64,000 nucleotides of DNA from a methane-oxidizing endosymbiont of Gigantopelta aegis (lineage in GTDB: Bacteria > Pseudomonadota > Gammaproteobacteria > Methylococcales > Methylomonadaceae): contig NZ_JAEHGD010000001.1 in assembly GCF_016097405.1 (NCBI RefSeq), forward strand, positions 1,859,071-1,923,070, in the 5' to 3' direction. Under the pieces are notes generated by a model, which ran no database searches, was not told the origin of the DNA, and saw nothing but the letters and a program-made list of their open reading frames with translations. The translations under genes and the position numbers were made by a program. Shown here piece by piece: positions 44,340-54,200 of this stretch (its first letter is position 1; every line of letters starts with the position of its first letter).

Positions 44340-44960
44340 ATGGCAAGATATCTAGGACCAACGTGTAAGTTAGCTCGTAGAGAAGGAACGGATTTATTTC
44401 TAAAAGGAAGAGGTAAGTCGCTAGAAGGGAAATGTAAGCTCGAACAAAGACCAGGTCAACACGGTGCAAAAAGAACGCGTAGCTCTGATTATGCGCTTCA
44501 GCTTCGTGCAAAACAAAAAATTCGTCGTATCTATGGCGTTTTAGAAAAACAGTTTAGAAATTATTATAAAGCAGCTGATTTGAAAAAAGGTGCAACAGGT
44601 TTAAATCTGTTGAATCTTTTAGAGTCACGTTTAGATAATGTCGTTTACCGTATGGGATATGCCAGTACGCGTGCTGAAGCGCGTCAACTCGTATCCCATA
44701 AAGCGATTATGGTTAATGGCCAAGTGGTAAATATCCCGTCATATCAGGTTTCTATAGACGACGTTATTTCAATTCGTGAGAAAGCTAAAAAACAACAGCG
44801 TATTATTGATGCACTGGGTGTGGCCGAACAATATGGTTTTCCAGCTTGGGTTGAAGTTAATGTTAAAGAAATGAGCGGAACTTTTAAATCGTTGCCAGAT
44901 CGTGCTGATTTAGGATCAGACATTAATGAGCAATTGGTTGTTGAGCTTTATTCTAAATAA
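44340..44960 (+). CDS. rpsD: Ribosomal protein uS4
   Basis: A 206-residue primary 16S binder with an S4 RNA-binding domain near residues 96-160 ([20 protein letters not shown]). No N-terminal zinc cysteines. In E. coli it represses the alpha operon. Confidence 0.98.
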   Translation: MARYLGPTCKLARREGTDLFLKGRGKSLEGKCKLEQRPGQHGAKRTRSSDYALQLRAKQKIRRIYGVLEKQFRNYYKAADLKKGATGLNLLNLLESRLDNVVYRMGYASTRAEARQLVSHKAIMVNGQVVNIPSYQVSIDDVISIREKAKKQQRIIDALGVAEQYGFPAWVEVNVKEMSGTFKSLPDRADLGSDINEQLVVELYSK

Positions 44961-44978
44961 TTAACCCGAGATTAAACT

Positions 44979-45986
44979 ATGCAGAATTCCATTGCTGGCT
45001 TATTGAAACCCCAGTTAGTAGAGGTTGTTAATCAGACGGCAAATCATTCCCGAATTGTTATTGAGCCATTAGAAAGAGGCTTCGGTCATTCATTGGGAAA
45101 TGCACTAAGACGTGTCATGTTATCATCAATACCTGGTTGTGCGGTAACCGAGGTTCAAATTGATGGTGTATTACACGAATATACGGTCGTTGAAGGTGTT
45201 CATGAGGATGTTATTGATATTCTTTTGAATTTGAAAAAACTGGCTGTTGTTCTTCATTCTAAAGACAAAAATGAAGTTAGTTTGTCTTTAACAAAAAAAG
45301 GGCCGGGTACTGTTACAGCAAGTGATTTTGATTTGCCGCATGATGTTGAAATTGTCAATCCTGAATTGGTTATTGCAAATCTAACTCAGGATGCGAATTT
45401 TAGTGTGACTGTCAAAGTCGAACGTGGCCGTGGCTATGTTCCCGCATCTGTTAGAAAAGAAAGTATGGACAATATTCCGGTTGGTGTTTTGATGGTTGAT
45501 GCAACCTTCAGTCCAATCGATAAAGTCGCTTATCATGTTGAAAATACACGGGTGGCAGAGCGGACTAATTTAGATAAGTTGGTTTTCGAGCTTGAAACCA
45601 ACGGAACTGTTGATCCGGAAGAAACCATAAAATTAGCGGCAACCATTTTACATGAGCAATTGTCTGTGTTTGTTAATCTAGATATAGTTGATAAGCCAGA
45701 CGGTGAGCCAGAGCCAAAACCAGAACCTGGGTTTCCACCTGAATATCTGCGTCCGGTCGATGATCTTGAGTTAACAGTGCGCTCAGCTAATTGTTTGAAA
45801 GCAGAAAATATTTTCTATATTGGGGACTTGATTCAACGAACAGAAGTTGAGTTATTGAAGACGCCCAATCTAGGTAAAAAATCCTTAACTGAGATTAAAG
45901 ACGTTCTTGCGACAAAAGGGTTGGCGTTAGGTATGCGTTTAGAAAATTGGCCGCCTGAAGATTTAGCCGATCAATCTCAAAGTTAA
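44979..45986 (+). CDS. rpoA: RNA polymerase alpha subunit
   Basis: A 335-residue protein: N-terminal assembly domain ([19 protein letters not shown]) and C-terminal DNA/activator-binding domain ([16 protein letters not shown], then [19 protein letters not shown]). The arginine corresponding to the UP-element-binding R265 (VRSANCLK) is present. Confidence 0.98.
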   Translation: MQNSIAGLLKPQLVEVVNQTANHSRIVIEPLERGFGHSLGNALRRVMLSSIPGCAVTEVQIDGVLHEYTVVEGVHEDVIDILLNLKKLAVVLHSKDKNEVSLSLTKKGPGTVTASDFDLPHDVEIVNPELVIANLTQDANFSVTVKVERGRGYVPASVRKESMDNIPVGVLMVDATFSPIDKVAYHVENTRVAERTNLDKLVFELETNGTVDPEETIKLAATILHEQLSVFVNLDIVDKPDGEPEPKPEPGFPPEYLRPVDDLELTVRSANCLKAENIFYIGDLIQRTEVELLKTPNLGKKSLTEIKDVLATKGLALGMRLENWPPEDLADQSQS

Positions 45987-46015
45987 ATTTAAACACGTTA
46001 TAGGTCATTTTAGAA

Positions 46016-46402
46016 ATGAGACACCGTAAGTCTGGTAGACAGTTAAATAGAAATAGTAGCCATAGAAAAGCAATGTTTAGCAATATGGCGACATCATTGT
46101 TCAAACACGAGTTGATTAAAACGACTTTGCCTAAAGCGAAAGAGTTACGGCGGGTGGCTGAGCCTTTAATCACTTTGTCAAAAACGGATTCTGTCGCCAA
46201 ACGTAGACAAGCATTTGCTAAATTACGTGACAGAGAGGTTGTTACAAAATTATTCAACGAATTAGGTCCTCGTTACCAAAATAGACCAGGGGGCTATTTA
46301 AGAATTATTAAATGTGGCTATCGTCCTGGGGATGATGCGCCGATGGCTTATGTTGAATTAGTCGATCGTCCTGAATTGGACATTGATGAAAACGAAGAGT
46401 AG
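46016..46402 (+). CDS. rplQ: Ribosomal protein bL17
   Basis: A 128-residue protein, start [20 protein letters not shown]. Last gene of the long plus-strand block, followed by a strong terminator. Confidence 0.98.
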   Translation: MRHRKSGRQLNRNSSHRKAMFSNMATSLFKHELIKTTLPKAKELRRVAEPLITLSKTDSVAKRRQAFAKLRDREVVTKLFNELGPRYQNRPGGYLRIIKCGYRPGDDAPMAYVELVDRPELDIDENEE

Positions 46403-46410
46403 ATAAAATT

Positions 46411-46440
46411 AAAAAAGCCGGGTAACCCCCGGCTTTTTTA
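46411..46440 (+). terminator. Rho-independent terminator of the alpha operon
   Basis: AAAAAAGCCGGG pairs with CCCGGCTTTTTT around a 5-base loop (core GCCGGG 46417-46422 with CCCGGC 46428-46433), ending in six T. The flanking A and T runs make it bidirectional, so it may also end transcripts that run past tex. Confidence 0.92.
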
Positions 46441-46467
46441 ATTCAAAATGTTGGCTTTTACAGAAGC

Positions 46468-46581
46468 CTATGTATTACATAGTCTCCACACAAAGACAGT
46501 GTCATTAATGTCCTCCTTCTTTTTAGCCGAAAAATAAACCACTGAAGTTCCATCTTCATGTGTGAAGAGAGTATATGATTT
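46468..46581 (-). other. Short open run downstream of tex, possible gene remnant
   Basis: On the minus strand 37 codons are open from a stop at 46582-46584 to TAG at 46468-46470, reading SYTLFTHEDGTSVVYFSAKK then KEDINDTVFVWRLCNT. The composition is protein-like, but there is no start codon at its upstream end and the run begins just after the tex stop. It could be the tail of a decayed gene or chance. The rest of the 46441-46589 gap shows nothing else. Confidence 0.2.
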
Positions 46582-46589
46582 TTAAGGCG

Positions 46590-48854
46590 TTATTTTTTAG
46601 CTAATGCTTGGTTAAATGCATTAGCAAAGGAAGTGTTAGGTCGCTTGGTGGCCGATTTTTTCTTAACGGGTCTTTTTGCGCTTGTCTGAGATTCATTGCC
46701 CTTTTTCATCGATAACGAAATTCTTTTTCGTTCTATATCAACCTCTAATACTTTCACTTTTACAATTTGTCCGGTTTTAACGACTTCTTTGGGGTCATTA
46801 ATAAAACGCTCGGCTAAGTGAGAAACATGTACCAAACCGTCCTGATGAACGCCAATATCAACGAAAGCGCCAAAGTTTGCCACATTGGTGACTACGCCAT
46901 TCAAAAGCATGTCCGGTTTTAAATCCTTTATTGAGTCAATGCCTTCTTTAAAATCTGCGCTTTTAAATTCGGGGCGTGGATCGCGGCCGGGTTTCTCCAG
47001 TTCGCTTAAAATATCCATGACAGTCGGGAGGCCAAACTCTTCGGTTGTGAAGTTGGCAGCCTCAAGTCGTCTTAAATAATCGCGTTGTCCAATTATGGCA
47101 GTGATTGTTTTGCCTGTCTCGTCAAGAATGGCATTGACGACAGGATAAGCCTCAGGATGAACGGCTGAGGCATCAAGCGGATTTTCCCCATTCATGATAC
47201 GGAGAAAACCGGCGGCTTGCTGAAATGCCTTCTCGCCCAGCCGCGGAACTTTTTTAAGTTCAGAGCGTTGTTTAAATGGGCCGTTTTGATCACGGTAAGC
47301 GACGATATTTTCGCTTACCGTGGCATTAAGGCCGGAAACCCGTTTCAATAAGGCTACCGAAGCTGTGTTGACATCGACACCTACGGCATTCACACAGTCT
47401 TCGACTACTGCATCCAGGCTTTTGGATAATTTATGCTGGTTGAGATCATGTTGATATTGACCGACACCAATCGATTTGGGCTCAATTTTGACCAGTTCAG
47501 CCAAAGGGTCTTGTAATCGACGAGCGATTGAAACAGCGCCACGTAAAGAGACGTCTAAATCAGGAAATTCCTTGGCGGCGAGTTCTGAGGCTGAATAAAC
47601 CGATGCGCCCGCTTCTGAAACTATGATTTTTGTAAGCTTTAAATCAGGGTATTGTTTGATCAGCTCTGAGATAAGCTGATCGGTTTCGCGGGAGCCGGTA
47701 CCATTGCCAATGCTAACTAAATCGACTGAGTATTGTCGGATAAGTTTCGCTAGTATATCGACAGATTGTGTCCATTGTTTCCGGGGTGGATGGGGATAAA
47801 TCGTTTCTGTTGCCAATAGTTTGCCGGTAGGGTCAACGATTGCCACTTTAACGCCGGTTCGTATACCCGGGTCAAGTCCCATTGTGGCTCTGGGGCCTGC
47901 TGGGGCGGCCAATAATAAATCTTTTAAGTTGCTGGCGAAAACACGGATCGCTTCCTGTTCTGATTGCTCGCGAAGGCGCATTTTTAAGTCCAGGTCAATG
48001 CGGGTGAATAACTTAATTTTCCAAGCCAAGCGCGCTGTTTGGGCGAGCCAGGCATTACAAGGTGAATCATCCTTCGTGGTATCAAGGCGTTTGGAAACCT
48101 GTGATATAGCGTACTGATGGCCGAGTTCTTCATCTTGCGCCGGGGATAAATTTAAGCTCAGAAAATCTTCATTTCTGCCCCGGAATAGAGCGAGCGCACG
48201 GTGGGAGGGTATTTTATTGATGGCTTCTTGATAATCAAAATAATCCCGAAATTTTGCCGCCAGATTTTCTTTGCCAGCAATAACTTTAGACGTCAACACG
48301 CCATTATTCCAAACATACTCACGGAGTTCGCTGATCAACTCGGCATCTTCAGATAGTTGTTCCATAATGATTTGCCGAGCACCGTCTAAAGTAGTTTTTA
48401 TATCAGGGAAGCCTTTATCACTATTGAGGAAAGCTTTTGCACTGTCTTCCGGGATTGCATCACGGTTTGTTTTTAACAGATTAACTAGGGCTTCTAAGCC
48501 TGCTTCGCGTGCAATTTGAGCTTTTGTCCGACGTTTTGGCTTAAATGGCAGGTATAAATCTTCAAGCAAGGTTTTGCTATCGGCAGCATTAATCGAATTT
48601 TCGAGTGCCGGGGTTAATTTATTTTGTTCAGCAATACTTTTTAGAATAACTTGCTTGCGATCTTCCAGTTCCCGCAAATAAATTAAGCGTTCTTCCAGCA
48701 GGCGCAATTGCGTATCATCTAGGCCGCCGGTCATTTCCTTACGATACCGTGCAATAAAAGGCACCGTAGCGCCTTCATCCAAAAGTTTGACAGCAGCATT
48801 CACCTGGTGACGACTGGCAGAAAGTTCAGTAGCGATGTATTCGATAATATCCAT
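46590..48854 (-). CDS. tex: Tex, RNA-binding transcription accessory protein
   Basis: A 754-residue protein from the ATG at 48854 ([18 protein letters not shown]); the frame continues to 48881 but the family starts here. Order: N-terminal helical Tex domain with [17 protein letters not shown], a YqgF/RuvX-like nuclease fold ([17 protein letters not shown] near residue 328), helix-hairpin-helix segments ([15 protein letters not shown] and [19 protein letters not shown]) and a C-terminal S1 domain ([23 protein letters not shown] near 645). Tex binds single-stranded RNA and influences transcription and stress tolerance; exact function is not settled. Confidence 0.96.
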   Translation of the reverse strand: MDIIEYIATELSASRHQVNAAVKLLDEGATVPFIARYRKEMTGGLDDTQLRLLEERLIYLRELEDRKQVILKSIAEQNKLTPALENSINAADSKTLLEDLYLPFKPKRRTKAQIAREAGLEALVNLLKTNRDAIPEDSAKAFLNSDKGFPDIKTTLDGARQIIMEQLSEDAELISELREYVWNNGVLTSKVIAGKENLAAKFRDYFDYQEAINKIPSHRALALFRGRNEDFLSLNLSPAQDEELGHQYAISQVSKRLDTTKDDSPCNAWLAQTARLAWKIKLFTRIDLDLKMRLREQSEQEAIRVFASNLKDLLLAAPAGPRATMGLDPGIRTGVKVAIVDPTGKLLATETIYPHPPRKQWTQSVDILAKLIRQYSVDLVSIGNGTGSRETDQLISELIKQYPDLKLTKIIVSEAGASVYSASELAAKEFPDLDVSLRGAVSIARRLQDPLAELVKIEPKSIGVGQYQHDLNQHKLSKSLDAVVEDCVNAVGVDVNTASVALLKRVSGLNATVSENIVAYRDQNGPFKQRSELKKVPRLGEKAFQQAAGFLRIMNGENPLDASAVHPEAYPVVNAILDETGKTITAIIGQRDYLRRLEAANFTTEEFGLPTVMDILSELEKPGRDPRPEFKSADFKEGIDSIKDLKPDMLLNGVVTNVANFGAFVDIGVHQDGLVHVSHLAERFINDPKEVVKTGQIVKVKVLEVDIERKRISLSMKKGNESQTSAKRPVKKKSATKRPNTSFANAFNQALAKK

Positions 48855-48912
48855 TTCGACTGATTTAAAGACTAAACGCACAATTTTATCCTAAATTTAA
48901 AAACCTGCGCAG

Positions 48913-49536
48913 TTAATGTGATTCATTCATCAACAAGGCTAAATGTAAGCGGTCAGAAATATTGAGTTTTTTAAAGATGGATGTTAAATGTGCTTTGACA
49001 GTTCGTTCCGAAATATTGAGATTCTGCGCAATTTGTTTATTATTTTGACCGGTTGCAATTCTTGTCGCCACATCAATTTCCCGTTTGGAAAGACTCGATA
49101 AGGCTATTGGTGTATCAGGTGACAGCGTATGCGTGTTGGTATCATGTTTTGCTTTAGCGATCATGGACTGAATTACTTGGGGGACAAGTTTGCGATGAAT
49201 CCAGATTTCGCCTGATTGGATGCTAGATATTGCCTTGATCAACAGCTCAGGTGGCTGAGTTTGCTCGAAATAACCTGATGCGCCATGTAATAAAGCTTGA
49301 ATCTGTTTTTGTTCTGGCCAGCGATGGCCAATGATCAGATAATGAGGGGCATGAGAGGGGGCAATACTGAGCAATTCAGGTGTTCTATCAATAGCGCACG
49401 CATCCAGTAGAAGAATATCGGCATGATGTTGTGGCTCTAGTGTAGCAATAATCTCAAGCGAGTGAATTTCGGTCAAGTGTGATTTGCACATTCCGCTGAT
49501 TTGTGGATTAGAGGAATAAAGTAAGATGTTGACCAC
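48913..49536 (-). CDS. LuxR/NarL-family response regulator with atypical receiver
   Basis: A 207-residue protein with a GTG start (AGGA upstream). The C-terminal helix-turn-helix is typical (LSKREIDVATRIATGQNNKQIAQNLNISERTVKAHLTS, here residues 148-186 in two stretches). The N-terminal receiver-like domain keeps an Asp in ILLLDACA, but the acidic pair that binds magnesium is replaced (LLYSSNPQ) and the conserved Lys of the GYxxK motif is missing (GYFEQ). It may therefore act without phosphorylation. It is divergent from a broken paralogue and from the sugar locus, so it could control that locus or flagellar genes; this is inference. Confidence 0.85.
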   Translation of the reverse strand: MVNILLYSSNPQISGMCKSHLTEIHSLEIIATLEPQHHADILLLDACAIDRTPELLSIAPSHAPHYLIIGHRWPEQKQIQALLHGASGYFEQTQPPELLIKAISSIQSGEIWIHRKLVPQVIQSMIAKAKHDTNTHTLSPDTPIALSSLSKREIDVATRIATGQNNKQIAQNLNISERTVKAHLTSIFKKLNISDRLHLALLMNESH

Positions 49537-49799
49537 AACAGTTATGTCCTAATCAATAGAAGCAAGATCTATTTTTTCCACCCTTGAAAGCATCACTCCA
49601 GCAATCCCTTTTTGCCTTGTCGTCGGTAAAAAATAACTCACCGAATGCCGAGTCAATATGTGAAGCATAATGAATAAAAATCATGCATCTTACACATGCG
49701 TATTTTTTTAACATATATTTAGCTTAATTTATGGGATTCTGTGTAATTTAAATATATTACTGCTATGCTTTTACTACGGTACGGTAGCGTCATGGCGAT
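49537..49799. promoter_or_regulatory. Divergent intergenic region of the two response-regulator genes
   Basis: 263 AT-rich bases between the GTG of the minus-strand regulator and the ATG (49800) of the plus-strand regulator remnant. It should carry promoters in both directions. I note a near-palindrome ACGGTACGGTAGCGT near 49777 but no site that I can assign. No ORF or RNA gene is visible. Confidence 0.4.
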
Positions 49800-49814
49800 A
49801 TGAATATTTATATA

Positions 49815-50389
49815 CTATTCTTTTTTTCTTGGGATAACAGGAACAGCCCCTTTGTCTTTAATTTGAAGACGTAATGCTTCACTGTCATAGCCTCTGTCAG
49901 CAACTATATAGTCACCTTTTGGGAGCTCTGCAACTAATTTCGGTGCTTCTTTACAGTCATGAACTTCGCCGCCTGTCACTGAGAAATGAATAGGAAGACC
50001 ACAGGCATCAACGGCCATATGAATTTTACTGGTGTTCCCGGCGACAGATTTCCCTATCGCTGTTTCTTGTTCACAGGCCGCACCACTACTATGCTGATGT
50101 GCTTTCACAATACTCCCATCAATAAATTCCCATTCCAGGTCTGGGTCAACAACCAGGGCGTTAAAAATACCCATCAGTTTTTCTTTACGAGACCAGTCAT
50201 TGAATCGTTTATATACCGCATTCCAATTACCAAAAGCCGTGGGTAAATCTCTCCAGGGACAACCTACTCGCAAGCGATAAAAAATACCTTCGACTGTTTT
50301 TCGAAGACAAGGTTTGTCATAAATTCCATTTTCAACATAATTATCTTCAGTTTCTCCCAAAGTTCATCCGTAAGCAGTTGTCGCGGCAT
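49815..50389 (-). pseudogene. IS5-like transposase fragment
   Basis: Ancestral start at the ATG 50389 (MPRQLLTDELWEKLK); a missing G (two instead of three at the ATGGAATT position near 50329) shifts the frame, and the long open part covers 50360-49815. It holds the DDE residues FIDGSIVKAHQ and VADRGYDSEA but lacks the C-terminal Glu region (HLVENVFARLKHF in the other copy). Not expected to be active. Confidence 0.85.
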
Positions 50390-50475
50390 AGTTTGCTTGT
50401 TTTTGAGTCAAAATAAACAATCTATGTGGCGGAGTTATTGAATTTCAAGGGGATTTTCAAAACGGCAACAGCCCC
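49822..50475 (-). mobile_element. IS5-family (IS427-like) element, truncated copy
   Basis: The element reads on the minus strand from its terminal repeat GGGGCTGTTGCC (complement of 50464-50475) into the transposase and stops in a T run near 49822-49828, without the last ~200 bases and the other terminal repeat. It is about 99% like the copy at 50952-51801 in the segments I compared, but differs by a few substitutions and one-base indels. It lies inside the response-regulator remnant. Confidence 0.85.
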
Positions 50476-50951
50476 TAGATCAAACCGGGAAAATTGCACA
50501 GTCGGTTGAAGACCATTTGGACTATACGCTTATTGAGGATGAAGTTATTGCCTTTAATCAATTGCGTTCTTGTGGGATGGCTGTTGTTTTATTGGATTAC
50601 ACACTGCGCCAACAGTATTCAGCTGAATTTATACGTATGTTATTCTCGTATAATTCTGAACTGATCGTTATCGTTATTGGTAATGGTTTACACGAACAAG
50701 ACATCATCCCGTGTCTGTTAGCCGGTGCAAAAGGCTATCAGGAGATTGATGTTTTACAGACCTATGTAAAAAAAAATGATGGCAGTGATTCAGGCAGGAG
50801 AAGCTTGGGTATCAAGGCGACTAGTTGGGCAATTGATTACTTATGTTTCACAACATTTTATTCATGAAGATAATAAATGTTTAGAACCTTAATCGTGATT
50901 CCGGCCCGGTCAGGTTCAAAAGGGGTGACTGATAAAAATATTCGTCTTTTA

Positions 50952-51801
50952 GGGGCTGTTGCCGTTTTGAAAATCCCCTTGAAATTCAATAACTCCGCCA
51001 CATAGATTGTTTATTTTGACTCAAAAACAAGCAAACTATGCCCCGACAAATGCTTACGGATGAACTTTGGGAGAAACTGAAGATAATTATGTTGAAAATG
51101 GGAATTTATGACAAACCTTGTCTTCGAAAAACAGTCGAAGGTATTTTTATCGCTTGCGAGTAGGTTGTCCCTGGAGAGATTTACCCACGGCTTTTTGGTA
51201 ATTGGAATGCGGTATATAAACGATTCAATGACTGGTCTCGTAAAGAAAAAACTGATGGGTATTTTTAACGCCTTGGTTGTTGATCCAGACCTGGAATGGG
51301 AATTTATTGATGGGAGTATTGTGAAAGCACATCAGCATAGTAGTGGTGCGGCCTGTGAACAAGAAACAGCGATAGGGAAATCTGTCGCCGGGAACACCAG
51401 TAAAATTCATATGGCCGTTGATGCCTGTGGTCTTCCTATTCATTTCTCAGTGACAGGCGGCGAAGTTCATGACTGTAAAGAAGCACCGAAATTAGTTGCA
51501 GAGCTCCCAAAAGGTGACTATATAGTTGCTGACAGAGGCTATGACAGTGAAGCATTACGTCTTCAAATTAAAGACAAAGGGGCTGTTCCTGTTATCCCAA
51601 GAAAAAGAATTCAACTCGGGAAATGATGAAATGGATTGGTGTCTCTACAAATATCGCCATCTCGTTGAAAATGTGTTTGCAAGACTTAAGCATTTCAGAG
51701 CGATCGCCACGCGATATGACAAACTCAAACGAAATTTTGAAGGCTCTATCGCTCTGGCTTGCGCCTTTTTATGGTTACCTATGTGAAATGGCAACAGCCC
51801 C
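50952..51801 (+). mobile_element. IS5-family (IS427-like) element, full-length copy
   Basis: 850 bases bounded by inverted repeats GGGGCTGTTGCC (50952-50963) and GGCAACAGCCCC (51790-51801), flanked by TA (50950-50951 and 51802-51803) or, counted otherwise, TAG. A short TA-containing duplication fits IS427-like IS5 elements. It interrupts the CMP-sugar synthetase gene. An internal copy of the end sequence, GGGGCTGTTCC, is at 51579-51589. Confidence 0.92.
51038..51786 (+). pseudogene. IS5-like transposase, frameshifted
   Basis: Starts MPRQMLTDELWEKLKIIMLK at 51038. Compared with the other copy it has one T fewer at 51146-51150, one T more near 51191 and one A more near 51245-51251, so no single frame covers the gene. 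The DDE catalytic residues are present (FIDGSIVK, VADRGYDSE, and HLVENVFARLKHF in a shifted frame from 51526). IS5/IS427 elements can use programmed frameshifting, but the early shifts are not of that kind. Confidence 0.82.
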
Positions 51802-52768
51802 TAGGCGGTAAACCCTTGTTGGCCTGGACGACAAGGGCGCTGCGTAAGTTAGGCCGGAGTGATTGTTTGGCGATTGTGTCTACCGACTCGAAAAAGTATC
51901 AGGCGTTAGCGGCATCGATAGGTGTTGATGCGCCTTTTTTGCGTCCTCGGCAATATTCTACAGATAACGCAAGTACGGCTGATGTTATGCGCCATGCCTT
52001 AAACTGGTTCGAAGCCGAGCATGATTATAGGCCTGAGCAGATTATGTGTTTACAACCGACATCGCCCTTCAGGCGGGTAGAGCATATTCAAACAACATTA
52101 GAATGGCTTGAGCAATCTGAAGCGGTCATAGGATGTAAATCGTTGCATCGTGATTTGACAACAGTGTTTTTTTGTCAAAACGGGTGGCTCAAAGCGGTTA
52201 ATCGTTCTAAACCAATGCAAACTAGGCGGCAAGATATCCAATCGTTATTGACACCGAATGGCGCCATGTATGCTTGTAAATCTGACTGGTTTATGGCGAA
52301 TAACACATTTTACCCGGATAATACCCGGCCGTTGTTAATGGATTCTATCAGTAGCATGGATATTGATACTGAAACAGATTGGAAAATTGCAGAAGCTTTG
52401 ATCGAAAAAGGGCTGGTTTATGAAGACTAAAGTATTGGTGACCGGTGCAGATGGTTTTATCGGTTCCCATTTAACCGAGCTATTGCTTCAAAAGGGTTTT
52501 GCTGTAAGAGCGTTGGCGCAATACAATTCATTCGCCTCACATGGCTGGCTTGATGATGTGTCGACATCTTCTGCATTAGAGATTGTGTCAGGGGATGTAA
52601 GAGACTCGGCTTTTGTTATACCTTATGCCAGGATATTGATATTGTTTTTCATCTTGCCGCGCTGATTGCGATTCCGTATTCCTATGTGGCGCCAGAAAGT
52701 TATATTGATACCAATGTAAAAGGTACGCTGAATATCTGCCAGGCGGCACGAGAGATGGGGTGAAACGG

Positions 52769-54200
52769 CATAAGCGCCAACTTAAGCCATTAAATCATTG
52801 ATTACGTGTTGAAAAATAAAGGTGTGGCCACCACATAGAGTCTTTTGCCGACAAAAGTGAAAACCCTATGAAAAAGCAGCCACCTCACATAGATACTCGT
52901 TTTGAACAATTTGTGCAAGAACTTCCAGAAGATTATCAACAACAAGCCTATGAATTTAAAGCCTTCACGCGTGCGCGCAAGATCCGTTCGCCCTTACAAC
53001 TGTTACAGTTGGTGATGCTCTACTGTGGTCTGGATTTCTCCTTGCGGAGTTGCGCCGGCGAGGTGGCTCACTTACAGGGCTACCTGAGTGATACGGCGGT
53101 AAAAAAAGACTGGCGGCCTGCGTTCCTTGGGTAAAATCCTTGCTATCGGGCGTATTTGGGTTGCATCAGGTGGTTGACAGTGGTTCATTAAGCTTCGTTA
53201 TTATTGATGGCTCGACCGTGCAGGAACCCGGTGCGACAGAAACCACGTATCGGCTACATATCGCGATAGATTTGATTTCACTGACATTGCGCCAGGTTGA
53301 AGTCAGTACGGACAAGATTGGCGAAAGCCTTGACCATTATGTGCTGGAATCGGGCGATGTCGTGTTGATTGATCGTGGCTACAATCAACCGAAGTCGTTG
53401 GTGCCTTTTATTGACCGAGGTGGCGATATTGTGCTGCGCTATAACGCACACAGCATGAATTTATACGAGCTTGACGAGCACGGCAAAATGATAAAAATTG
53501 ACTGGGAAACGAAATTACAACGTCTCGGGAAACAAGCGGGGCTATTCCGGTTTATTTGTGCCATGATACTAAACGAATCGCCTGCACGGTACATGCGGTT
53601 CCGTTACCTGCCGAAAAAGCGGCGCAAGCCCGGCGTAAAGCGAAACTCAGAGCGCAGAACAAAGGACGTACAGCCCAGGAAAAACGCTCTATCTCAGTGA
53701 ATGGGTCTTAATTTTAACGTCCGTGCCGGTCGAGTTGCTCAGCACCGAAACGGCTGCCGCGCGCTCTATCGTGTACGCTGGCAGGTGGAATTGGTGATCA
53801 AACGGCTGAAAAGCCTGTTGGCGATCATCAATTACGTGCCCGTAAAGACAGTCAATTGGCCGAATTGTATTTACAGGGCAAACTTCTGTATGCGGTGGTT
53901 ACGGAAAAGATCGCGCAGCGGTGTTTTACCAAGGCCTTGACGAAAATGGATGGGCCGCGTGCATTGACACCCTGGCGTTTGTATAAAACGATTGCTGAGG
54001 ACATTAAATCAGGATTGAACGCCTGTTTTCCGAAGCAAGAACGCTTTCAGCGTGATTATTTGAAAAGCGTTAGCGAACGCCCGAGAAAACGTTCGTTGCA
54101 GAGTCTACCTGAACCGATTTTGGGAATGATTCGACAATGCAGAGAGCTGGGCGTAAGTCGTGTTTAATCAAGTGGTTGGGGGCTTAAGTTGGCGCTTATG
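52769..54200 (+). mobile_element. IS4-family element inserted in legB-like gene
   Basis: 1432 bases with perfect inverted ends of about 20 bases (starting CATAAGCGCCAACTTAAG and ending CTTAAGTTGGCGCTTATG) and an 11-base target duplication GGGTGAAACGG at 52758-52768 and 54201-54211. An 11-base duplication suits the IS4 family. The element carries one decayed transposase gene. Confidence 0.93.
52868..54167 (+). pseudogene. IS4-family transposase, several frameshifts
   Basis: Starts MKKQPPHIDTRFEQFVQEL. Parts of one transposase occur in successive frames: VIIDGSTVQEPGATETTYRLH (first Asp), DVVLIDRGYNQP (second Asp), and YRVRWQVELVIKRLK with the IS4 signature Y-2-R-3-E-6-K. At least four frame changes separate them, the first in an A run near 53100-53108 and another at GCGATCATCAATT near 53820, which is not a homopolymer. 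The product is not made as it stands. Confidence 0.85.

Larger units (their letters stand above)
49800..50892 (+). pseudogene. Second response regulator, split by an IS5-like element
   Basis: The ATG at 49800 opens MNIYILF, in line with the start of the neighbouring regulator (MVNILLYSS). It is cut by an IS at about 49822 and resumes at 50476 with LDQTGKIAQSVEDHLDYTLI, then VVLLDYTLRQQ, CLLAGAKGYQE and (after one extra A in a run of nine at 50768-50776) MMAVIQAGEAWVSRRLVGQL, ending at TAA 50890-50892. Only a receiver-like domain is encoded; no helix-turn-helix follows. Like its neighbour it lacks the acidic pair and the GYxxK lysine. The end overlaps the start of the CMP-sugar synthetase gene. 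Confidence 0.7.
50877..52430 (+). pseudogene. CMP-nonulosonate synthetase (NeuA/LegF type), split by IS5-like element
   Basis: Codons 1-25 (50877-50951) read MFRTLIVIPARSGSKGVTDK and NIRLL; the IS follows; codons 26-233 resume at 51804 with GGKPLLAWTTRALRKLG and end at 52430. Removing the IS and one TA copy restores ...RLLGGKPLLAW in frame, a 233-residue protein of normal length. The family activates legionaminic/sialic-type sugars with CTP. The detached 5' part contains the CTP-binding motif IPARSGSKG, so the 3' part alone (readable from inside the IS at 51759 or 51771) should be inactive. Which nonulosonate is used cannot be told from this gene alone. Confidence 0.87.

Noticed and set aside
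49822-51801. Composite transposon made of two inverted IS5 copies carrying the regulator remnant
   Set aside because: One copy lacks an end, and each insertion can be explained by its own host gene; the sequence between them is the natural continuation of the regulator gene up to the CMP-synthetase start.
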